Assembly (NCBI RefSeq): GCF_001429785.1
Contig: NZ_LMJF01000012.1
Coordinates: 314,015 to 378,014 of the forward strand
Length of the DNA: 64,000 nucleotides
Source of the DNA: Lysobacter sp. Root916
GTDB lineage: Bacteria; Pseudomonadota; Gammaproteobacteria; Xanthomonadales; Xanthomonadaceae
Reading direction: 5' to 3'
The notes under the pieces are model-generated. The model ran no database searches and was not told where the DNA came from. It saw nothing but the letters and a program-made list of their open reading frames with translations. This document shows, piece by piece, positions 27,803 to 36,554 of this stretch (position 1 is the stretch's first letter; each line of letters opens with the position of its first letter). The position numbers and the translations under genes are program-made.

Positions 27803-28759
27803 TCAGGACAGGCTGGCCAGCCATTCGTCGTCGGAGCCTTCGTTGACTCCTTCGAACAGGAGGGTGCTGAGGTAGCGCTCGCCGGTGTCGGGCAGCATGG
27901 CCAGGATCACCGAGCCCGGCGCCGCGCCTTGCGCGAGCTCGAGCGCGGCGGCCACGGTGGCGCCGGCGGAAATGCCGACGAACACGCCCTCCTCGGCCGC
28001 GAGCCGGCGCGCGGTGTCGCGCGCGAGCAGGTCGTCGACCGGCAGGATCGCGTCGGCGGCCTGCGGGTTGAGCACCTCGGGGATGAAGTCCGGGGTCCAG
28101 CCCTGGATCTTGTGCGGTTGCCATTCCTTGCCGCTGAGCAGCGACGCGCCGGCCGGTTCGGACACCGTCACGCGCACTTCCGGCCGCGCCAGTTTCAGCA
28201 TCTCGCCGACGCCGGTCAGGGTGCCGCCGGTGCCCCAGCCGGTGACGAAGTGATCGAGCCGGCGGCCTGCGAAGTCCTGCAGGATTTCGGCCGCGGTGGT
28301 CTGGCGGTGATAGGCCGGATTGGCCGGGTTCTGGAATTGGCGGGCGAAGAACCAGCCGTGCTGCTTGGCCAGTTCTTCGGCGCGCCGGACCATGCCGCTG
28401 CCGCGCTCGGCGGCCGGGGTCAGGATCACCTTGGCCCCGTACGCGCGCATCAGCTTGCGACGCTCGATCGAGAAGGTTTCCGCCATCGTCGCCACGAACT
28501 TGTAGCCGCGCGCCGCGCACACCATCGCCAAGGCCACGCCGGTGTTGCCCGAGGTCGCTTCGACCACGGTGTCGCCGGGCTTGAGCAGGCCGCGCGCTTC
28601 GGCGTCGAGGATGATCGCGATCGCCAGGCGGTCCTTGACCGAGCCGCCGGGATTGAAGGATTCGACCTTGGCGTACAAGGTCACGTGCGAGGGCGCGATG
28701 CGGTGCAGGCGCACGATCGGCGTGCGGCCTATCGTGTCGAGAATGCTGTCGTGGATCAT
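27803..28759 (-). CDS. cysK: Cysteine synthase A (O-acetylserine sulfhydrylase)
   Basis: A 318-residue PLP enzyme making cysteine from O-acetylserine and sulfide. The PLP Lys is K42 in PGGSVKDR; the substrate loop is EATSGNTG; the phosphate-binding Gly-rich loop is GWGTGGTLTG; EGVFVGISAGATVAAAL follows near the C-terminus. QGWTPDFIPEVLN is the usual domain for binding serine acetyltransferase. It is upstream of the DUF6498-like gene on the same strand (25-bp spacer) and divergent from the RND adaptor gene. Confidence 0.94.
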   Translation of the reverse strand: MIHDSILDTIGRTPIVRLHRIAPSHVTLYAKVESFNPGGSVKDRLAIAIILDAEARGLLKPGDTVVEATSGNTGVALAMVCAARGYKFVATMAETFSIERRKLMRAYGAKVILTPAAERGSGMVRRAEELAKQHGWFFARQFQNPANPAYHRQTTAAEILQDFAGRRLDHFVTGWGTGGTLTGVGEMLKLARPEVRVTVSEPAGASLLSGKEWQPHKIQGWTPDFIPEVLNPQAADAILPVDDLLARDTARRLAAEEGVFVGISAGATVAAALELAQGAAPGSVILAMLPDTGERYLSTLLFEGVNEGSDDEWLASLS

Positions 28760-28960
28760 GGCGTACGGCTCCTGAGCGGGGGCGGGAGTAGGAGTGCAGG
28801 CGGGCGGGGCGGGCTAGCGCCGGCCCGAGGCGCGGTTGCGGGCGATCCGCCACATTCGGCAAACCTTACACGCGCCGAGCGGCTTCATCCGGCCACACGG
28901 GCATGTCGGGGCCCGCCAGGCGTCAACCAATGGCCCACGCGAACGTTAACGCAGGGCCGC

Positions 28961-28966
28961 TAGAAT
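28961..28966 (+). promoter_or_regulatory. Candidate -10 element of the RND operon
   Basis: TAGAAT in GCCGCTAGAATCGCCCGG, 78 bp before the adaptor start. It resembles the -10 regions of gap and fba; no clear -35. No regulator gene of the TetR type is adjacent. Confidence 0.4.
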
Positions 28967-29043
28967 CGCCCGGCTGGGCCTACACGCGCCTGTTGCGGCC
29001 CTGCGTCCAGCCTCCCTCCCGTGTTCCCCGTTCAGAGAACCGC

Positions 29044-30141
29044 ATGCGCCTTGCCCCCGGATTCCGTGCAGCTTGCTCCCGCGTCGGCTGCACGCTCGTT
29101 GTCGTACTGGCCTTGGCGGCCTGCAGCAAGGGCGAGGAACGCCAACCCGGTGGCGGCGGCGACCGGCCGGTGCCGGTGACCATCCAGGCCGCCGCGATGC
29201 GGCCCTGGAACGACACCGTGCAAGCGCTGGGCAACGTCAAGGCGCGCGAATCGGTGACCGTGACCGCCAAGGTCAGCGAGACCGTGCAGCGCGTGCATTT
29301 CGATAGCGGCGACGTGGTCGCCGCGGGCGCGCCGCTGATCACCCTGACCGGCCAGGCGCAGCAGGCCGCGTTGGAACAGGCCCAGGCCACCGCCAAGGAA
29401 GCCGACAGCCTGTACCAGCGTCAGACCGAACTGGCGGGGCAGCAGTTGATCGCGCGCTCGGCCCTGGATACCCAGCGCGCCACCCGCGACGCGGCGCGCG
29501 CGCGCGTGGCGCAGATGGCCGCCGATCTCGACAACCGGGTGATCCGCGCGCCGTTCGGCGGGGTGCTCGGCATCCGCCAGGTCAGTCCTGGTTCGCTGGT
29601 CACGCCGGGCACGCCGATCGCGACCCTGGACGACACCGCGCGCGTCTACGTCGATTTCCCGGTGCCGGAAACCCTGTTGGCCGACATCGCGCCGGGCCAG
29701 CACGTCAGCGGCACCAGCGCGGCCTATCCGGGCCGCGCCTTCGAAGGCCAGGTCAGCACCGTCGACGCGCGCGTCGATCCGACCACGCGCGCGATCACCG
29801 TGCGCGGCGACTTCGCCAACGACGACCGCGTGCTGCGTCCGGGCATGCTGGTCCAGATCACCCTGGAGCGTCCGCAGCGCCAGGCCCTGCTGATTCCGGA
29901 AATCGCGGTGGTCCAGGTCGGCAACGATTCCTTCGTGTATCGGGTCAAGCCCGACGGCGCGGTCGAGCGCGCCGACGTCAAGATCGGCACGCGCCGCGAA
30001 GGTCTGGCCGAGATCGTCGAAGGCCTCAAGGCCGGCGAGCGCGTGGTGGTGGACGGCACCGGCAAGCTGCGCGTGGGCAGCAAGGTGGTCGAGGGCGGCG
30101 CCAAGCCGGCCGCGGCCGCGAAGGGCGCCGGCAATGGTTGA
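29044..30141 (+). CDS. RND efflux periplasmic adaptor lipoprotein
   Basis: A 365-residue membrane-fusion protein. The signal peptide ends in a lipobox LAAC with C27 as the lipidated residue, anchoring it in the inner membrane. The barrel-sandwich/lipoyl half (VTAKVSETVQRVHFDSGDVV ... VIRAPFGGVLGIRQVSPGSLV) surrounds a short helical hairpin, followed by beta-barrel (VYVDFPVPETLLADI) and membrane-proximal domains. It is the MexA/AcrA role, coupling the pump at 30191 to an outer-membrane channel. No TolC-like gene is present here, so a channel encoded elsewhere is implied. The ATG at 29044 is set by the lipoprotein signal. Confidence 0.92.
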   Translation: MRLAPGFRAACSRVGCTLVVVLALAACSKGEERQPGGGGDRPVPVTIQAAAMRPWNDTVQALGNVKARESVTVTAKVSETVQRVHFDSGDVVAAGAPLITLTGQAQQAALEQAQATAKEADSLYQRQTELAGQQLIARSALDTQRATRDAARARVAQMAADLDNRVIRAPFGGVLGIRQVSPGSLVTPGTPIATLDDTARVYVDFPVPETLLADIAPGQHVSGTSAAYPGRAFEGQVSTVDARVDPTTRAITVRGDFANDDRVLRPGMLVQITLERPQRQALLIPEIAVVQVGNDSFVYRVKPDGAVERADVKIGTRREGLAEIVEGLKAGERVVVDGTGKLRVGSKVVEGGAKPAAAAKGAGNG

Positions 30142-30190
30142 GCGCCCGCGCATGGCTTGCCGCTTCAGCGCGTCGCGGGGCTGAGCGACG

Positions 30191-33100
30191 ATGAACATCT
30201 CCGATCTCTCGATCCGCCGTCCGGTGTTCGCCACCGTGATGAGCCTGCTGCTGATCACCCTGGGCGTGATGGCGTTCTCGCGCCTGACCCTGCGCGAACT
30301 GCCGGCGATCGATCCGCCCATCGTCTCGGTCGACGTGACCTATCCGGGCGCCTCGGCGGCGGTGGTCGAAACCCGCATCACCCAGGTGCTGGAGGATGCG
30401 CTGGCCGGCATCGAAGGCATCGAAACCATCGAGTCGCGCAGCGTCAACGGACGCGCCTCGATCAGCATCGAGTTCACTCTGCAGCGCGAGATCGAAGCCG
30501 CCGCCAACGACGTGCGCGATGCGGTCAGCCGGGTCACCAACCGCCTGCCCGAGGAGGCCGACCCGCCGCAGATCGAGAAGGTCGAAAGCGACGCCGACCC
30601 CATCATCTGGCTCAACATGAGCTCCAAGCAGATGGACACGCTGCAGCTGTCCGACTACGCGGAGCGCTACGTGGTCGATCGCCTGTCGTCGGTGGACGGC
30701 GTGGCCCAGGTCCGCATCGGCGGCCAGCAGCGCTACGCGATGCGGATCTGGCTGGACCGCGACGCCCTGGCCGCGCGCGACATCACCGTCAACGAGGTCG
30801 AGGCCGCGCTGCGCGCCGAGAACGTCGAGCTGCCGGCCGGACGCATCGAATCGCAAACCCGCGACTTCACCCTGCGCGTGGCGCGCAGCTACCAGAAGCC
30901 CGAGGACTTCGCCCAGATTCCGCTGCGCAAGGGCGCCGACGGCTATGTGGTACGTCTGGGCGACGTCGCCAAGATCCAGCTGGATTCGGCCGAGCGCCGC
31001 GCCTACTACCGCAGCAACGGCGAGCCCAACATCGGCCTGGGCATCGTCAAGACCTCCACCGCCAACAGCCTCGACGTGGCCCTGGCGGTGCGCAAGGCCG
31101 CCGACACCATCCGGCCCTCGCTGCCGCAGGGCACCGACATCTTCGTCGCCTTCGACACCACGGTGTTCATCGAATCGGCGGTGGAGCGCGTGTACCACAC
31201 CCTGGCCGAGGCGATCGTGCTGGTGCTGATCGTGATCTGGCTGTTCCTGGGCAGTTTCCGCGCCGCCCTGATTCCGGCGGTGACGGTGCCGGTGTGCCTG
31301 ATCGCCGCCTTCATTCCGCTGTACCTGTTCGGCTTCTCGATCAACCTGTTGACCCTGCTCGCCCTGGTCTTGTGTATCGGCCTGGTGGTCGACGACGCCA
31401 TCGTGGTGCTGGAGAACATCCAGCGCCGCGCCGACCTGGGCGAACCCAAACTGGTCGCCGCCGCGCGCGGCACCAAGCAGGTCGCGTTCGCGGTGATCGC
31501 GACCACCGCGGTGCTGGTGGCGGTGTTCCTGCCGGTGGGCTTCATGGAGGGCAATACCGGTCGCCTGTTCCGCGAGTTGTCGGTGGCCCTGGCCGGCGCG
31601 GTCGCGATCTCGGCGTTCGTGGCGCTAACCCTGACGCCGATGATGTCGTCCAAGCTGGTGCGTCCGCACAGCGAGGAAAAATCCAACCCGATCAATCGCT
31701 GGGTCAACGCGCGCCTGGACGGGGTGAGCCGCCGCTACCGGCGCTGGCTCGACCGCAGCGTCGAGCGGCCCTGGCTGTTCGGCATCCTGATGCTGGTCGC
31801 GATCGGGCTCAGCTACGGCCTGTTCCGCTACGTGCCCTCCGAGCTCGCGCCGCCGGAAGACCGCGGATCGTTCCAGATCTCCATCATCGGCCCGGAAGGC
31901 GCTGGCTTCGACTACACCGTCAAGCAGGTCCAGCAGGTCGAGAAGATCGTCGCCGCGCACGTCGGCCCGGACAAGACCATCCAGCGCTACAACCCGCGCG
32001 TGCCCGGCGGTTTCGGCGCCAGCGAGGAAATGCACACCGGCCGCATCGCGGTGTTCCTGCAGGACTGGGACAAGCGCGACGTCAGCACCGCCGACGTCGC
32101 CGACGGCCTGCGCGCCGAACTCGGCCAGCTCACCGGCGTGCGCGCGCTGCCGCAGGTCAGCGGCGGCCTGGTGCGCACGCGCGGCCAGCCGATCCAGATC
32201 GTGCTGGGCGGCCCCGAGTACGCCGAGCTCGCGCAGTGGCGCGACAAGCTGCTCGCGCGCATCGAGAAGAACCCCGGTTTCTTCTCCGCCGACTCCGACT
32301 ACAAGGAAACCCGGCCGCAGATGCGGGTCGAGATCGACCGCCAGCGCGCCGCCGACCTGGGCGTGAGCGTGACCGACATCGGCCACGCCCTGGAAACCAT
32401 GATGGGCTCGCGCCGCGTCACCACCTTCGTCCAGAACGGCGAGGAATACGACGTGGTGGTGCAGTCGGACAAGGCCCTGCGCGCCTCGCCGGCCGATCTG
32501 GCCGCGATCCAGGTGCGCGCGCGCGACGGCGCGCTGGTGCCGCTGTCCAACCTGGTGACCCTGCAGGAGTTGGCCGAGCCCGGCAGCCTCAACCGCTTCA
32601 ACCGCCTGCGCTCGATCACCATCAGCGCCGGCCTGTCGCCGGGTTACCGCATGGGCGACGCGATTACCTGGCTCAATCAGGCCGTGCAAGAGGAACTGCC
32701 GGATCAGGCGCAGATCGACTGGAAGGGCGAGTCGCGCGAGTACCAGGCCGCCGGCGGCGCCGTGCTGCTGACCTTCGCGCTCGCCTTGCTGGTGGTGTAC
32801 CTGGTGCTGGCGGCGCAGTTCGAAAGCTTCATCCACCCGTTCGTGATCATGCTGACGGTGCCGCTGGGCGTGCTCGGCGCGCTGATCGGCCTGGCCCTGA
32901 CCGGCGGCACGCTCAACCTGTTCAGTCAGATCGGCATCGTCATGCTGGTCGGCCTGGCGGCCAAGAACGGCATCCTGATCGTCGAGTTCGCCAATCAGCT
33001 GCGCGACGAAGGCCGCGCCATCCACGAGGCCATCGTCGAGTCCTCGGCGGTGCGCCTGCGCCCGATCCTGATGACCTCGATCGCCACCGTGGTCGGCGCG

Positions 33101-33316
33101 ATTCCGCTGGTGCTGGCCGGCGGCCCGGGCTCGGCCAGCCGCGCGACCATCGGCATAGTGGTGATCTTCGGCGTGTCGTTCTCGACCCTGCTGTCGCTGT
33201 TCATCGTGCCGGCGTTCTACGTGCTGCTCGCCAAGTACACCAAGTCGCCGGAAGCGGTGGCGCACGAGCTGGAGAAGCTGGAGCGCGAGACGCCGCAGGC
33301 CGGCGGCCACGCCTGA
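30191..33316 (+). CDS. RND efflux permease (AcrB/MdtB superfamily)
   Basis: A 1041-residue inner-membrane proton-driven exporter. It starts ISDLSIRRPVFATVMSLLL, with the first span and porter domain PN1; the proton-relay Asp pair is D401/D402 in GLVVDDAIVVLENI. TM spans 7-12 follow the second large periplasmic loop, with LAAKNGILIVEFANQLRD in the second half. Full length and twofold internal repeat match the HAE-1 drug-efflux group. It starts 49 bp after the adaptor and is cotranscribed with it. Substrates cannot be predicted. Confidence 0.95.
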   Translation: MNISDLSIRRPVFATVMSLLLITLGVMAFSRLTLRELPAIDPPIVSVDVTYPGASAAVVETRITQVLEDALAGIEGIETIESRSVNGRASISIEFTLQREIEAAANDVRDAVSRVTNRLPEEADPPQIEKVESDADPIIWLNMSSKQMDTLQLSDYAERYVVDRLSSVDGVAQVRIGGQQRYAMRIWLDRDALAARDITVNEVEAALRAENVELPAGRIESQTRDFTLRVARSYQKPEDFAQIPLRKGADGYVVRLGDVAKIQLDSAERRAYYRSNGEPNIGLGIVKTSTANSLDVALAVRKAADTIRPSLPQGTDIFVAFDTTVFIESAVERVYHTLAEAIVLVLIVIWLFLGSFRAALIPAVTVPVCLIAAFIPLYLFGFSINLLTLLALVLCIGLVVDDAIVVLENIQRRADLGEPKLVAAARGTKQVAFAVIATTAVLVAVFLPVGFMEGNTGRLFRELSVALAGAVAISAFVALTLTPMMSSKLVRPHSEEKSNPINRWVNARLDGVSRRYRRWLDRSVERPWLFGILMLVAIGLSYGLFRYVPSELAPPEDRGSFQISIIGPEGAGFDYTVKQVQQVEKIVAAHVGPDKTIQRYNPRVPGGFGASEEMHTGRIAVFLQDWDKRDVSTADVADGLRAELGQLTGVRALPQVSGGLVRTRGQPIQIVLGGPEYAELAQWRDKLLARIEKNPGFFSADSDYKETRPQMRVEIDRQRAADLGVSVTDIGHALETMMGSRRVTTFVQNGEEYDVVVQSDKALRASPADLAAIQVRARDGALVPLSNLVTLQELAEPGSLNRFNRLRSITISAGLSPGYRMGDAITWLNQAVQEELPDQAQIDWKGESREYQAAGGAVLLTFALALLVVYLVLAAQFESFIHPFVIMLTVPLGVLGALIGLALTGGTLNLFSQIGIVMLVGLAAKNGILIVEFANQLRDEGRAIHEAIVESSAVRLRPILMTSIATVVGAIPLVLAGGPGSASRATIGIVVIFGVSFSTLLSLFIVPAFYVLLAKYTKSPEAVAHELEKLERETPQAGGHA

Positions 33317-33353
33317 GCCGGCGCGCGGGGAGCGGTAGGCGCCGCTCCCGCGC

Positions 33354-33743
33354 TCAGGCCAGTTCGATCGCGCGACCGCTTTCGCACTCGCGCATGCGCC
33401 CCAGGATCCGCAGCGCTTCGGCCTTGCCCGCCAATTCGGCGGGCCAGAGCAGACACAGACTGTCCTCGAATTCGAGCAACGCGCGCCCGGCCTCGTTCAG
33501 TCGGACCTCGACCGCGCGTTCGTCGACGAGGATGCGCTGGGCGCCGCCGTAGCCGCCGCGGCTCTGGTCGTCGCGCTCCAGGTAGATCGCGTCCATGCCG
33601 TGTTCGCGGTCCTGCGGCTCCACCTCGTAGGCGCAGACGATATGGAGCACGTCCAAGGGATCGCTCTCGGAGACGAAGCCCAGGCTGACCCACAGGCAGC
33701 CGTCTTCGCCGGAATGGACTTCCTCGATCGGATAGGTCTTCAT
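33354..33743 (-). CDS. Small acidic protein, Imm10-like
   Basis: A 129-residue soluble acidic protein without signal or membrane segment. The middle, DAIYLERDDQSRGGYGGAQR followed by LVDERAVEVRLNEAGRALL, resembles the pattern in the Imm10 immunity family (YLERDDQ...YGG...L..E), which protects against polymorphic toxins. This is recognised by eye and is moderate at best. No toxin gene is adjacent: it converges with the RND pump and diverges from a GNAT gene. It may be an orphan immunity gene or an unrelated housekeeping protein. Confidence 0.5.
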   Translation of the reverse strand: MKTYPIEEVHSGEDGCLWVSLGFVSESDPLDVLHIVCAYEVEPQDREHGMDAIYLERDDQSRGGYGGAQRILVDERAVEVRLNEAGRALLEFEDSLCLLWPAELAGKAEALRILGRMRECESGRAIELA

Positions 33744-33811
33744 CGCCGCCTTTTCTTCCGCGCCCGCGCGCGCCGTTTGCAGCGCGACGGTCGCACATTT
33801 AGGCTACTTGC

Positions 33812-34372
33812 ATGAACCCACCCGCCACCGTTGCCAGCCTGCCACCGGCGGGCGAGGGCTACGTCCTGCGCCCGTGGCGCGGCGACGACCTCGCCAGCCT
33901 GATCGCGCATGCCGACGACGCCCTGGTCGCGCGCGGCGTCAGCGACCGTTTCCCGCATCCGTATACGCGCGCCGACGGCGAGCGTTTCCTGGCCGGCGAG
34001 GTGGTGAACTTCGCCGATCCGGTCTACGCGATCGAAGTCGACGGCCAGGCCTGCGGCGGCATCGGCGCGCGTCCGGGCCAGGGCGAGCGCCGCCACGGCG
34101 CCGAGTTCGGTTACTGGCTGGGCCGCGCGCACTGGAACCGCGGCCTGATGACGCGCGTGGTCGGCGCGTTCGCGCCCTGGGTCATGCGCGAACTGGAATT
34201 GCACCGTTTGTACGCGACCGTGCTCGACAGCAATCCGGCCTCGGCGCAGGTGCTGTTGAAGAACGGTTTCATCGAAGAGGGCGCGCAACGCGGCGCCGTG
34301 GTCAAGTACGGCGAACTGCACGATCTGCGCGTGTTCGCCAAGGTAAGAAGGAGTCTGCAAGATGCGCCGTGA
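33812..34372 (+). CDS. GNAT acetyltransferase, RimJ/RimL-like
   Basis: A 186-residue acetyltransferase. YVLRPWRGDDLASLIAHADD opens the fold, GAEFGYWLGRAHWNRGLMT holds the acetyl-CoA binding turn, and LYATVLDSNPASAQVLLKNGF closes it. Its stop lies 11 bp inside the next gene, so translation of the two is linked. The neighbour is an RNA methyltransferase, suggesting but not proving a ribosome-related target. Confidence 0.85.
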   Translation: MNPPATVASLPPAGEGYVLRPWRGDDLASLIAHADDALVARGVSDRFPHPYTRADGERFLAGEVVNFADPVYAIEVDGQACGGIGARPGQGERRHGAEFGYWLGRAHWNRGLMTRVVGAFAPWVMRELELHRLYATVLDSNPASAQVLLKNGFIEEGAQRGAVVKYGELHDLRVFAKVRRSLQDAP

Positions 34373-35525
34373 TCCTCCCCGTGGTCCGCGCCCGCCTGGC
34401 GGCGGCGATCCCTGGCGCCGCGAGGGCGGCCGCGACGAGCGCGCGCCCGGCCGCGAACGGTCGGGACAAGAGCGTTCCGGCGCCGGACGCGGAAGCGCCG
34501 GCGGCCCCGAGCGTGCGAGTACCGAGCGTCCGCCACGTCCGGGCGGCCCTTGGGCCGGTCGTGGCGAGGACAAGCCGCGTGGTGGCGAGCGCGAACGCAG
34601 CGGCGATGCGCCGCGCGGCCGCGACACGCCCTGGCGCGAACGCGCGCCGCAGCCTGCGCGCGCTGGCGAGCGTCCCGCGCCGGCCTATGGCGAGCGCGCG
34701 CGCCCGCCGCGCGAACCCGCGCAGGGTTTCCAGGTCGGCGAGCGTCTGGACGAAGCGCAACTGCAGGGCGAGGCCGCGCCACGCCGCGCGCGCGATCTCG
34801 AGCTGCGTCTGTATGGCCTCAACGCGGTGCGCGCGGCCTTCGCGCGCCGGCCGCAGGCGATCCGCAAGCTGTATCTGAGCGAGGCGCGCATTCCGGCCCT
34901 GCAGCCCTTGCTGGCCTGGTGCGTGGCCCATCGCGTCGGCTATCGCGTGGTCGAGGACGCCGATCTGGACAAGCTGGCGGCCAGCAGCCACCACGAAGGC
35001 GTGGTCGCCGACGTGCTGCGCGAGGAAAGCGCGTCGCTGTCGACCTGGCTGCGCGATCTGCCGGCCGGCCCGCAGGCCGCGCTGTGGCTGGACGGCGTGG
35101 GCAATCCGCACAACCTGGGCGCGATCCTGCGCGCGGCCGCCCACTTCGGCGTATCCGCGGTGCTGCTGCCCAAGCATTCGACCCTGGCCTTGTCCGGCGC
35201 GGCCGCGCGCGTGGCCGAAGGCGGCGCCGAAGCGGTGCCGATGGTGCGCCTGGGCCGCGGCGACAACGCCATCGCGCAGTTGCACGGCGCCGGCTTCGCG
35301 TTGGCCGCGACCCTGGTGCGTGGCGGTTCCGACCTGTTCGCCACTGCCTTGCCCGAGCGCGTGGTCTATGTGATCGGCGCCGAAGGCGAGGGCATGGACC
35401 GCGAGCTCGCGGCCAGCTGCGATCTGCGCCTGTCCATTCCTGGCAGCGGCGCGGTCGAAAGCCTCAACGTGGCTTCGGCGACGGCGGTGTTTCTGGCGGC
35501 CTGGGCGTCGCGACAGCGCGCTTGA
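34362..35525 (+). CDS. TrmH/SpoU-family RNA 2'-O-methyltransferase with an Arg/Gly-rich extension
   Basis: A 387-residue protein. The C-terminal ~240 residues are a complete RlmB-like enzyme: substrate-binding domain LRLYGLNAVRAAFARRP, then the SPOUT motifs NPHNLGAILRAAAHFGV (motif 1), YVIGAEGEGMD (motif 2) and SIPGSGAVESLNVASATAV (motif 3). The first ~145 residues are disordered, rich in Arg, Gly, Pro and Glu (RGRDTPWRERAPQP-type), and probably bind RNA. It methylates a ribose in rRNA or tRNA. Which site is unclear, because RlmB (G2251) usually lacks such a tail. Confidence 0.88.
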   Translation: MRRDPPRGPRPPGGGDPWRREGGRDERAPGRERSGQERSGAGRGSAGGPERASTERPPRPGGPWAGRGEDKPRGGERERSGDAPRGRDTPWRERAPQPARAGERPAPAYGERARPPREPAQGFQVGERLDEAQLQGEAAPRRARDLELRLYGLNAVRAAFARRPQAIRKLYLSEARIPALQPLLAWCVAHRVGYRVVEDADLDKLAASSHHEGVVADVLREESASLSTWLRDLPAGPQAALWLDGVGNPHNLGAILRAAAHFGVSAVLLPKHSTLALSGAAARVAEGGAEAVPMVRLGRGDNAIAQLHGAGFALAATLVRGGSDLFATALPERVVYVIGAEGEGMDRELAASCDLRLSIPGSGAVESLNVASATAVFLAAWASRQRA

Positions 35526-35545
35526 GCGGGCGCCGCTGCGCGTTA

Positions 35546-35772
35546 GAAGCAAATCCCCCCTAGCCCCCCTTTTTCAAAGGGGGGAATGCTTGCCGGCGAG
35601 TTGGCCGACGTGGGCACGCGGACACGAGGGCACGAGGGCTTCCAAGGGGCTTGCGGGCATTCTCGAAGCCGTGAGCCTCTGCCGGCGAATTCGATCCCAC
35701 CGATCGCCCACTAGCCCCCTTTGAGGAGGGGGCGAACGCTCGCGCAGCGGGCGTTGGGGGATTTGCTGTTGT
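35546..35772. repeat. MITE-like element (family A)
   Basis: The left end has GCAAATCCCCCCTAGCCCCC, followed by the CCTTTTTC-AAAGGGG palindrome; the right end is inverted (CTAGCCCCCTTTGAGGAGGG, then GGGGGATTTGCTGTTG). About 230 bp in all, the same size as one unit of the metE array and sharing both palindromes. It fills the gap between the TrmH gene and the RebB gene; no coding sequence is seen. Confidence 0.8.
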
Positions 35773-35812
35773 TCTGCTGTTACTGCTGCCGCGCTAAAAC
35801 AGCCGCCGCCGC

Positions 35813-36385
35813 TCAGCACAGACGCCGGATCGTATCCAGCACGCCCGCGTAGGCGTCGGCCTTGTCCGGGGCGGCGATCATCGCGCGCAGGCAGGACGCG
35901 GTCGCGGCCAGCTGCAGCGTGCGCATGCCTTCGTGATGCGCGGTTTCGCCGATGTCGTCCAGCGCCGCCTGCATCGCCTCGGCCGTGCTGCGCACCGCGT
36001 AGGAAAAATCGCCGGCGCTGTCGAGCACGCTGTGCAGGCTCAGCTTCACCGCGTCGACGATCTGCGAACTCACGCCGGTGCTGGCGACTGCGTTCTTGAG
36101 CTTGGCCGCGCTTTCCTGGGTCGCCGACTGCAACTGCTCGGCTCCCGCCGCCGCCATCGTGTCCACCGAGTAGATTTGCATCACGCCCTGGGTGACCGCG
36201 GCCTGCATCAGGACGTTCTGCTGCTGCTGCGCGCTTACCGCGTTTTGAAACAACAGCCCGGTCGAATGGGCCATGCTCTGGTAGATCGAGCCCATCGCCA
36301 AGGCCGGCGCTTCGCCGATGACTTTGACGTTGCTCTGGGTGACGGCATCGGTGATCTGATCGTTGACGGCGGTCGGGAAGGACAT
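35813..36385 (-). CDS. RebB-family R-body protein (orphan)
   Basis: A 190-residue protein. Its first ~75 residues match the RebB pattern: VNDQITDAVTQSNVKVIGEAPALAMGSIYQ (key parts NDQITDAVTQSNVKVIG and APALAMGSIYQ), a Gln-rich NAVSAQQQQNVLMQAAVTQGV, then IYSVD. Reb proteins polymerise into R-bodies, extendable ribbons first known from Caedibacter. Typical RebB is about 105 residues, so this one has an extra ~110-residue helical C-terminus with Cys near the end (SCLRAM, RRLC). No second reb gene is in the window. It is bordered upstream by an ordinary peptidase gene and downstream by a family A repeat. Confidence 0.75.
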   Translation of the reverse strand: MSFPTAVNDQITDAVTQSNVKVIGEAPALAMGSIYQSMAHSTGLLFQNAVSAQQQQNVLMQAAVTQGVMQIYSVDTMAAAGAEQLQSATQESAAKLKNAVASTGVSSQIVDAVKLSLHSVLDSAGDFSYAVRSTAEAMQAALDDIGETAHHEGMRTLQLAATASCLRAMIAAPDKADAYAGVLDTIRRLC

Positions 36386-36554
36386 GGCGGCGTTCCTGGT
36401 CGGTGGATGGGCATTCCTTGCGCGGCCAGTCTAAGGCCGCGCAACGACGCGCGGGGCCGGTTGTGAAGCCTTGCGACGATCGGCATCGGCGGAGGGCGCC
36501 GACGGTGCCGGCGCCCACGCGAGGCAGCCCACGCGTGGGGGCTGCGCTGCCTGC

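Noticed and set aside
29044-33316. Complete tripartite efflux operon
   Set aside because: Only adaptor and pump are present. The next genes do not include a TolC/OprM-type outer-membrane channel.
30157-33552. An 1131-codon frame overlapping the RND pump gene in another frame
   Set aside because: Product is Arg/Gly/Ala-rich without homologous features. The pump frame has all motifs.
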